Source: Nitrosomonadales bacterium (lineage in GTDB: Bacteria; Pseudomonadota; Gammaproteobacteria; Burkholderiales; Sulfuricellaceae). Taken from it: a DNA stretch of 11,003 nt. A model generated the notes under the pieces. The model searched no databases and had not been told where the DNA came from. It worked only from the letters and a program-made list of their open reading frames with translations. Below are positions 5,643-11,003 of this stretch, one piece after another. Location: positions 13,700-24,702 of the forward strand of contig PQAG01000040.1 in the NCBI GenBank assembly GCA_003104895.1. The letters are read 5' to 3'. Position 1 is the first letter of the stretch, and each line of letters starts with the position of its first letter. Made by a program: the position numbers and the translations under genes.

Positions 5643-8600
5643 AGTTCGGCCAGCTCAGTCTAAGGCAGATTGTGGCCATAGCCGCCATGGCGGCACTGCT
5701 CATCTTCCTTTTCATCAGCACCGGCTCAGTCAATCCTGCCAAACACCACGACAGCATCACCCGCCTTGGAGAGGTCGAAAAACTGGACGCCGAACTGGAA
5801 GAAGAAGTTCTCAAACAGCGCTACCACCTGCAGAACAACTATGACGAACTGGTCGAAGTGCAGGGCAAAATCAGGGCTTTGATACACGATCTGGAAAGTG
5901 GAGATAACGCCATCACTGCCCCTGGCAACACTGAAGTCAATCAGGAGATGGCAAAACTCAAACGAGAGCTGGGACTGAAGGACGAACTCATCGAACAATT
6001 CAAATCGCACAATGCACTGTTGAAGAACTCCCTGCGCTATCTGCCCCATCTCATTGATGAGGCTTTGGCCAGCAACGCCGACCCATCGCTGCGCCCACAG
6101 CTACTGTCCTTGATGCGCAACATCATGCTGTTGCATATGGGAGGGGAAAAGAATTATGAAGCCATTCAGTTCGAACTGGATCAACTCAAGTCACATCAGC
6201 AGACTCGGCCTCCAGCGCACGGAGAGAAGCTGGATCCCATCATGCAGCACGCGCGCATGGTCCTGGTAGCCGAGCTTGAAATAGACAATATATTCCCTCT
6301 GCTCACTTCTGGCGGCACCCGGCAGATGGGCCAGGAACTGACTCAGGCCTATAACCGGACGTTTGAGCGCTCCCTGCACCAGGCAAATATTTTCCGCATG
6401 TTTCTGTTTGTGGTCGCCCTCTTGCTTCTGAGCTACGCAGGACAGGCATTCCTGCGTCTGCGTGAAAACTCAAGCAAGCTGAGCGAGGCATTGAATGCGC
6501 TTGAGAATCAGCAGTTCGCTCTCGATCAGCACGCCATTGTCAGCGCTTCGGATGTGCGGGGAAACATTATTTATGCCAATGATCGCTTCTGCCAGATCAG
6601 TCAGTACAGGCAGGAGGAATTGGCTGGACAGAGCCACCGCATCGTCAATTCCGGCGTCCACCCGCCTGAGTTCTTCAAGGAAATGTGGCACACCATTGCT
6701 TCCGGTCAGGTGTGGCACGGTGAAATCTGCAATCGCGCCAAGGACGGCAGCCATTACTGGGTCAATTCAACCATCGTTCCATTCATGGACAGCCGGGGCA
6801 AGCCCTACCAATACATTTCCATCCGCACCGACATCACCGCACGCAAGCTGATGGAAGAACAGGCTGCCGCCAGCAACCGTTTCCTGCACAGTCTCACGGA
6901 TGCACTTGGGGTCGGCATCTACGCTCTGGATGCACAGGGGTGCTGCACCTTCCTCAACCGTGAAGCCGAGAAATTGCTGGGATGGAGCAAGGAAGAGCTG
7001 ATGGGCAAATCCATCCACGACGTTGTTCACTTCCAGACGGCAGACGGCACCCATATCAGCAAGTCCGAGTGCCCAACACACAAGGCTATCAAGCAGGGAG
7101 AAACCTTCCGCTCCGACCAGGATATCTTCACGCGCAAGGATGGCTCGGTATTCAATATCTCCATTGTTGCCGTTCCGCTCCTGGATGGCGACCAGGTGGT
7201 CGGTTCCGTGGCCGGATTCCAGGATATCACCGAGCGCAAGCATACCGAACAGGCATTAAGCGAGAGCGAGAAAAAATACCGTTCTGTAGTGGAATCTCTC
7301 AACGAAGTCGTATTCCAGACCGACTGGCAAGGCTTGTGGACATACCTTAATCCGGTCTGGACGGAGATTACCGGCTACTCCGTTGACGAAAGCCTGGAAA
7401 CCAATATGCTGCATTACATTCATGCAGATGATCGCCAGCGCAATTTCGAGCAGTTCATGCCCTTGATCGAGCGTAAAAAAGATTTTTGCCGCTATGAAGT
7501 CCGTTTCCTCACCAAGGAGGGCGGCTACCGCTGGCTCGAGATATTCGCCACGCTTTCCCTTGACGAGAAAGACAATATCGTCGGCACCACCGGAGTGCTC
7601 AACGATGTCACCGAACGAAGAGTGGCTGAAGACCGCCTGAGGGACCAGCTGCAATTCACCCAGCAACTGATCGAAGTGACGCCCTACCCGATTTATTTTC
7701 AGGATGTGAACGGACAGTATCTTGGATTCAACAAAACATTCGAAATTTTCTGGGGAATCGAACGCAAGGAGTGGATCGGCAAGACGGCATATGACCTGCT
7801 ACCCAGGGAACTGGCGGACCTGCACCATGAAAAGGACTTGCTGTTGCTGCAACAGAAGGACACCCAGTCCTACGAAGCGCCAGTTCAGGCAGCAGATCGA
7901 AAGATACATGACACGATCTACCAGAAAGCCGCATTCACACGGGCGGATGGCAGCGTGGCCGGCCTGATCGGCATTATTTCCGATATCACCAAGGCCAAGC
8001 AATCCGCCGCCGAACTGAAACGAGCCAAAGAGGCAGCCGAAACCGCCAACCAGGCGAAAAGCGATTTTCTTGCCAATATGAGCCATGAAATCCGCACCCC
8101 GATGAATGGCATTATCGGCATGACGGATCTCGCCCTTGACACCGAGCTCACCCCTCAACAGCGGGAATATCTCGGCATGGTGAAGTACTCGGCCGACTCG
8201 CTGCTGACCATCATTAATGACATTCTCGACTTTTCCAAGATCGAAGCCGGCAAGATGAGCATGGAAAGCATCCCTTTCAGCCTCCACAACACACTGAAAG
8301 AAACCGTCAAGCCCATGGCGATGCGTGCCGGACAGAAAGGCCTGTCCCTGAATCTTGAGCTCGCGCCACAGGTGCCGGACACCCTGATCGGCGATCCGGG
8401 CCGTCTTCGCCAGATTCTCATCAACCTGATCGGCAATGCGATCAAGTTTACCGAACAGGGCAAAATCTCCGTCCGAGTCAAGCCTGAATACATTTTTGAA
8501 CAAGGAGTGTCGCTGCATTTCTCGGTCAGCGATACCGGTGCTGGCATTTCAAAAGACAAACTGCAAAGCATATTTGATGCCTTCTCCCAGGCCGACAGTT

Positions 8601-9565
8601 CTATCACGCGCAAATATGGCGGCACAGGACTGGGTCTTTCCATCACCAGCCGCCTGGTAGAAATGATGAATGGGAAAATCTGGGTGGAAAGCGAAGAAGG
8701 CGTGGGCAGCACATTCCATTTCACGGCGCATTATGGCCTCAGTACAGAAACCGTACTGGAAAGTCAGGCAGAACCCACTGGAGGCCTCACCAGCCTGGGC
8801 GAACATTCGATAGCGCATGCGCTCACCATTCTGCTGGCCGAAGACAACATCATTAACCAGCGCCTGGCCGTTACTCTGCTTGAAAAAGCGGGGCATGTCG
8901 TGAAAGTCGCCCAGAATGGCCGCGAGGCGCTGGAATTATGGGAGCAGGAGCATTTTGATCTGGTGCTTATGGACATGCAGATGCCCGAAATGGATGGCAT
9001 CGAAGCCACGCAGTGCATTCGTGCCAGGGAGAAGCAAATCGGAGGCCACATACCCATCATTGCCATGACCGCCAATGCCATGGAGGGAGATCGTGAGCTT
9101 TGCCTGAAAGCCGGCATGGATGCCTATGTTCCCAAACCGATCCAGCCCCGTATCTTGTTTGCAGCAATCGAAACAACGCTCAAGCAGACTGAATGTAACT
9201 TAGACAGCCCCAGCCGGGATGAAACAGAGCAGGGTGAAAATTTTGATTATGCTGCTGCAGCCGCAAAAACCGACCCGGACATTCTGGAGATTATTGGCGC
9301 CATGTTTCTGGCAGAGATTCCCCAATACATGGCGAATATCGAAAGCACCCTGAAACAGGGAGAGCACGGGGAACTACAACGCGCAGCGCACACTCTCAAG
9401 GGCTTGCTTGGAAACTTCGGTGCCAAACCTGCTGTGAGTTGGGCGCACTTGATTGAGGAAAGCGCCGCACAGGACAACCTGGATGATGCGTCAGCGCATT
9501 ACCGCAAGCTGCAAGAAGAGATCAGCAAATTTCAGCCGGTGCTGGCAGCCATTCTTTCTGCCTGA
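5639..9565 (+). CDS. Hybrid sensor histidine kinase: DAHL sensor, four PAS domains, HisKA, HATPase, REC, HPt
   Basis: This is a 1308-residue inner-membrane kinase with a complete internal phosphorelay. Transmembrane helices at about 10-28 and 252-269 bracket an all-helical periplasmic domain. That domain carries NNYDELVEVQGKIRALI (66-82) and FKSHNALLKNSLRYLP (121-136), which fit the DAHL sensor family. Four PAS domains follow at about 293-402, 413-533, 545-660 and 673-786. HisKA has His816 in MSHEIRTPMNG. The HATPase has NLIGNAIKFTE (929-939), DTGAGI (965-970) and GGTGLGL (994-1000). The receiver has Asp1069, phospho-acceptor Asp1112 and Lys1166. The HPt domain has His1251 in AAHTLKGLLGNFGA. 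All catalytic residues are intact. The start ATG overlaps the peroxidase stop (ATGA, 5639-5642), indicating translational coupling. The free HPt suggests relay to a separate receiver, most simply the HD-GYP regulator two genes upstream. The ligand is unknown. Confidence 0.95.
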   Translation: MKFGQLSLRQIVAIAAMAALLIFLFISTGSVNPAKHHDSITRLGEVEKLDAELEEEVLKQRYHLQNNYDELVEVQGKIRALIHDLESGDNAITAPGNTEVNQEMAKLKRELGLKDELIEQFKSHNALLKNSLRYLPHLIDEALASNADPSLRPQLLSLMRNIMLLHMGGEKNYEAIQFELDQLKSHQQTRPPAHGEKLDPIMQHARMVLVAELEIDNIFPLLTSGGTRQMGQELTQAYNRTFERSLHQANIFRMFLFVVALLLLSYAGQAFLRLRENSSKLSEALNALENQQFALDQHAIVSASDVRGNIIYANDRFCQISQYRQEELAGQSHRIVNSGVHPPEFFKEMWHTIASGQVWHGEICNRAKDGSHYWVNSTIVPFMDSRGKPYQYISIRTDITARKLMEEQAAASNRFLHSLTDALGVGIYALDAQGCCTFLNREAEKLLGWSKEELMGKSIHDVVHFQTADGTHISKSECPTHKAIKQGETFRSDQDIFTRKDGSVFNISIVAVPLLDGDQVVGSVAGFQDITERKHTEQALSESEKKYRSVVESLNEVVFQTDWQGLWTYLNPVWTEITGYSVDESLETNMLHYIHADDRQRNFEQFMPLIERKKDFCRYEVRFLTKEGGYRWLEIFATLSLDEKDNIVGTTGVLNDVTERRVAEDRLRDQLQFTQQLIEVTPYPIYFQDVNGQYLGFNKTFEIFWGIERKEWIGKTAYDLLPRELADLHHEKDLLLLQQKDTQSYEAPVQAADRKIHDTIYQKAAFTRADGSVAGLIGIISDITKAKQSAAELKRAKEAAETANQAKSDFLANMSHEIRTPMNGIIGMTDLALDTELTPQQREYLGMVKYSADSLLTIINDILDFSKIEAGKMSMESIPFSLHNTLKETVKPMAMRAGQKGLSLNLELAPQVPDTLIGDPGRLRQILINLIGNAIKFTEQGKISVRVKPEYIFEQGVSLHFSVSDTGAGISKDKLQSIFDAFSQADSSITRKYGGTGLGLSITSRLVEMMNGKIWVESEEGVGSTFHFTAHYGLSTETVLESQAEPTGGLTSLGEHSIAHALTILLAEDNIINQRLAVTLLEKAGHVVKVAQNGREALELWEQEHFDLVLMDMQMPEMDGIEATQCIRAREKQIGGHIPIIAMTANAMEGDRELCLKAGMDAYVPKPIQPRILFAAIETTLKQTECNLDSPSRDETEQGENFDYAAAAAKTDPDILEIIGAMFLAEIPQYMANIESTLKQGEHGELQRAAHTLKGLLGNFGAKPAVSWAHLIEESAAQDNLDDASAHYRKLQEEISKFQPVLAAILSA

Positions 9566-9572
9566 GCCACCC

Positions 9573-9866
9573 TCATAAAATACCAGCCAGGCGCTTGCGC
9601 AGTTTCTGTACCATGTGCCAGGCGAACCACCCCCGCTTCAACCAGCCGTAGGCCTTGCGCGGACGCAATGCCACCAGCAGCCCAACACCTCCAGCCACCA
9701 GCACCGGATGCTGCTGCAGGTAACGCAACGCCAAAACCCCCTTGTCGGCCACTGCACATCCAGCTTTCACCGGGGAAAGATGACGGGAGAACTCCGAACG
9801 CTGCAATGCCGCCAGGGCAACCAGCCGCTCACGGCGTTCTGCCAGTGCGATCAGACGTTTGCTCAC
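9573..9866 (-). CDS. yqjK: YqjK-like small membrane-associated protein
   Basis: The protein has 97 residues and resembles the YqjK family, whose function is not established. The N-terminal half is basic and helical (RLIALAERRERLVALAALQR). Residues about 50-68 (LQQHPVLVAGGVGLLVALR) form a short hydrophobic segment. The C-terminus is rich in Arg, Lys and Trp. The start is GTG at 9864-9866, inside the last bases of yqjE (GTGA overlap at 9863-9866), which is strong evidence for translational coupling and for this start. It is the last gene of a three-gene operon. Its stop lies only 7 bases from the stop of the convergent hybrid kinase, with no terminator between them. Confidence 0.82.
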   Translation of the reverse strand: MSKRLIALAERRERLVALAALQRSEFSRHLSPVKAGCAVADKGVLALRYLQQHPVLVAGGVGLLVALRPRKAYGWLKRGWFAWHMVQKLRKRLAGIL

Positions 9867-10258
9867 GGGCGCAAGTGATCCTGATCTTTGGAGAGCTCGG
9901 CAAGGCTGGCCGAAAACAGTTTAGAGCCATTGCGCGCTTGTTTCAGCGCCATGGACAGAGCGGCGCCCCCAAGTCCCAGGAACAGCAGGGTAAGGATGCC
10001 AAGCACCAGCAGGCGGTGGTTCTCCCACAAGGCAACGGTCAGCAGCAAGGCAGCAAAAACAATCCCCAGCCCAATAAAAAAGAGCGCTGCTGTTCCCAGC
10101 CACAGCAGGGAAAGCAAACGCTCTTTTTCTTCCGCCACCTCGGTGGATAGGAGCTCCAGGCGGGTACGGACAATCGCCACGCTGCTCGCGGCAAGACCCT
10201 TGATTGAATCAAAAAGGCCGGGCTTGCTGCCGCGATCAGGTGTAGGGCCAGGCATCAT
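9863..10258 (-). CDS. yqjE: YqjE-like inner-membrane protein (phage holin superfamily 3_6)
   Basis: The protein has 131 residues. An amphipathic N-terminal helix (about 14-48, GLFDSIKGLAASSVAIVRTR) precedes two transmembrane helices at about 50-77 and 82-104, and then a polar C-terminal tail. This is the architecture of YqjE proteins, which databases name after the holin superfamily although they are ordinary chromosomal genes. The molecular role is unknown. The start has two adjacent ATG codons (10253-10258); the first is used here. Only 6 bases separate it from the upstream DUF883 gene, and its end overlaps the yqjK start by 4 bp. The gene is therefore almost certainly co-transcribed and translationally coupled with both. 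The order matches E. coli yqjD-yqjE-yqjK. Confidence 0.88.
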   Translation of the reverse strand: MMPGPTPDRGSKPGLFDSIKGLAASSVAIVRTRLELLSTEVAEEKERLLSLLWLGTAALFFIGLGIVFAALLLTVALWENHRLLVLGILTLLFLGLGGAALSMALKQARNGSKLFSASLAELSKDQDHLRP

Positions 10259-10264
10259 CAGGAA

Positions 10265-10597
10265 TCAGCGGCGCCCTACCAGGAGGCCGATAATGAAACC
10301 TGCTCCTGCGGCGATGCCCACGGCTCTCCATGGATTGGCGCGAACATAGTCATCGGTCGCCTTGGCCGCAGCCTTGGTGCGCTCGACAATAGCGGCTTCA
10401 GCCCGTGCCAGACGGATTTTTGCGTTGCGCAGATTCTCTTCGGCCTTGACACGTATTTCCGCAATCTTTTCGCCTGCCTGATTGGCTGTCGCACGCAACA
10501 GCTCTTCGGTATCTGCAATCACGATTTTGAGATCAGCCACCAGTTTTTCGCGCGTTACCACATCCATTACTTCGTTTTCTTCGATTTCGGTATACAT
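10265..10597 (-). CDS. DUF883 (ElaB/YqjD-type) membrane-anchored protein
   Basis: The protein has 110 residues. A long charged helix (about 12-85), rich in Ala, Glu, Lys and Arg, is followed by DDYVRANPWRAVGIAAGAGF (82-101) and a C-terminal hydrophobic tail ending GLLVGRR. The PWRAVGIAAGAG signature and C-terminal anchor are diagnostic of the ElaB/YqjD/YgaM family. In E. coli these inner-membrane proteins bind ribosomes in stationary phase and are under RpoS control; whether that holds here is inference. The ATG at 10595-10597 is preferred over an internal ATG at codon 11 because AGGAG lies six bases upstream of it. It is the first gene of the yqjD-yqjE-yqjK-like operon. Confidence 0.92.
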   Translation of the reverse strand: MYTEIEENEVMDVVTREKLVADLKIVIADTEELLRATANQAGEKIAEIRVKAEENLRNAKIRLARAEAAIVERTKAAAKATDDYVRANPWRAVGIAAGAGFIIGLLVGRR

Positions 10598-10603
10598 GGC
10601 AGT

Positions 10604-10608
10604 CTCCT
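10604..10608 (-). promoter_or_regulatory. Ribosome binding site of the DUF883 gene
   Basis: AGGAG on the minus strand, six bases from the ATG at 10597, fixes the start of the first gene of the operon. The 85-bp gap 10598-10682 must also hold the operon promoter, but I found no -35/-10 pair convincing enough to annotate. Confidence 0.75.
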
Positions 10609-10661
10609 GTTTGTTTATGCATCTATGCCGTTAGGTTACTCGTTTGGCGCCGCCGAATCAA

Positions 10662-10674
10662 CCTGCCAAGCAGG
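10662..10674 (-). terminator. Small hairpin after rluB, weak terminator candidate
   Basis: On the minus strand CCTGC-TTG-GCAGG forms a 5-bp GC-rich stem with a 3-base loop, starting 9 bases after the rluB stop and followed only by TTGATT. The stem and T run are short, so it may be an inefficient terminator or chance. Confidence 0.25.
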
Positions 10675-10682
10675 CCTGGAAC

Positions 10683-11003
10683 TTAACGAGCGGTCGTCTT
10701 TCTGGCGGGTTGCCTGAAGGGGGTCTTTTTTGTGGCCCGTGGGGTGCGTGGCGGCTGCGAACGCGATTTGCGCTCCGCAGCCTGCTTGTCAACAGGGGCG
10801 GCCTTGCGTCCTTCTGCCGTCCTTGGCGCCTCCGGCAAGGCGATGCCCGCCCAGCGCAGCACTTCTGCCACCTGTGAAGGCTCCAGCTCAAGCCAGCGGC
10901 CACGCTTGACCCTGGGGGGCAGGCTCAGGATGCCAAAGCGAACGCGCATCAGGCGGCTCACGGTCAGCCCCATCATCTCGAACATTCGGCGCACCTCACG
11001 GTT
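10683..11003 (-). CDS. rluB: 23S rRNA pseudouridine synthase RluB, C-terminal part, cut by window edge
   Basis: RsuA/RluB-family enzymes isomerise a uridine in rRNA; RluB acts on the peptidyl-transferase region of 23S rRNA. The frame runs open to the right edge and 106 codons are visible. The segment begins with the family motif NREVRRMFEMMG, continues with LTVSRLMRVRFGILSLPP and GRWLELEPSQVAEVLRW, and ends in a disordered basic tail of about 50 residues rich in Lys, Arg and Pro (RKSRSQPPRTPRATKKT and onward). The basic tail favours RluB over RsuA or RluE, but the catalytic Asp and S4 domain lie outside the window. The stop is TAA at 10683-10685. No coupling to the DUF883 operon is evident. 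Confidence 0.88.
   Translation of the reverse strand, partial: NREVRRMFEMMGLTVSRLMRVRFGILSLPPRVKRGRWLELEPSQVAEVLRWAGIALPEAPRTAEGRKAAPVDKQAAERKSRSQPPRTPRATKKTPFRQPARKTTAR

Noticed and set aside
7799..8518. 239-codon minus-strand open frame opposite the kinase
   Set aside because: It mirrors the HisKA/HATPase coding sequence and shows no independent evidence of being a gene.
9863..10258. Prophage remnant suggested by the holin-superfamily name of YqjE
   Set aside because: No other phage genes, integrase or attachment repeats are nearby, and the DUF883-YqjE-YqjK order is a normal chromosomal operon.

Overview
The window is ordinary chromosomal DNA from a Gram-negative proteobacterium, most likely a betaproteobacterium. 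This rests on the guaB-guaA order, a DUF883/YqjE/YqjK membrane-protein operon, an RluB-type pseudouridine synthase with a basic tail, a DAHL-type hybrid sensor kinase and a diheme cytochrome c peroxidase. A respiratory, possibly sulfur- or metal-oxidising member of the Nitrosomonadales would fit, but the genus cannot be fixed from the sequence alone. There is no sign of a prophage, transposon, CRISPR array, tRNA or rRNA.

Layout. (1) Positions 1-2059, minus strand: the purine operon guaB-guaA. guaA is cut by the left edge. A 98-bp gap between the genes holds a 7-bp tandem repeat that forms a long imperfect hairpin just upstream of the guaA start. A good sigma70-type promoter lies before guaB. 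(2) Positions 2090-2182: back-to-back promoters. The plus-strand one drives a small alanine/lysine-rich lipoprotein gene (2290-2643), which ends at a symmetrical terminator shared with the convergent pgl gene. (3) Positions 2699-3388, minus: 6-phosphogluconolactonase. (4) Positions 3534-9565, plus: an apparent three-gene operon. It encodes an RpfG-like response regulator with a c-di-GMP phosphodiesterase (HD-GYP) output, a membrane-anchored diheme cytochrome c peroxidase, and a 1308-residue hybrid histidine kinase (DAHL sensor, four PAS domains, HisKA, HATPase, REC, HPt). The last two genes overlap by 4 bp. (5) Positions 9573-10597, minus: a three-gene operon for small inner-membrane proteins (DUF883/YqjD-like, YqjE, YqjK), in the same order as E. 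coli yqjD-yqjE-yqjK. (6) Positions 10683 to the right edge, minus: the 3' end of rluB.

The most interesting part is region 4. The kinase carries a complete phosphorelay (His816, Asp1112, His1251), and the neighbouring response regulator has its own receiver aspartate (Asp53) and an intact HD-GYP site. The likely flow is signal to kinase to HPt to HD-GYP, ending in lower c-di-GMP. The enzyme between them is a periplasmic peroxidase that appears to lack the distal histidine which keeps classical bacterial peroxidases inactive when oxidised. The kinase's first PAS domain resembles FAD-binding redox PAS domains of the Aer/NifL type. Together these suggest, as inference only, a redox- or peroxide-responsive c-di-GMP signalling module.
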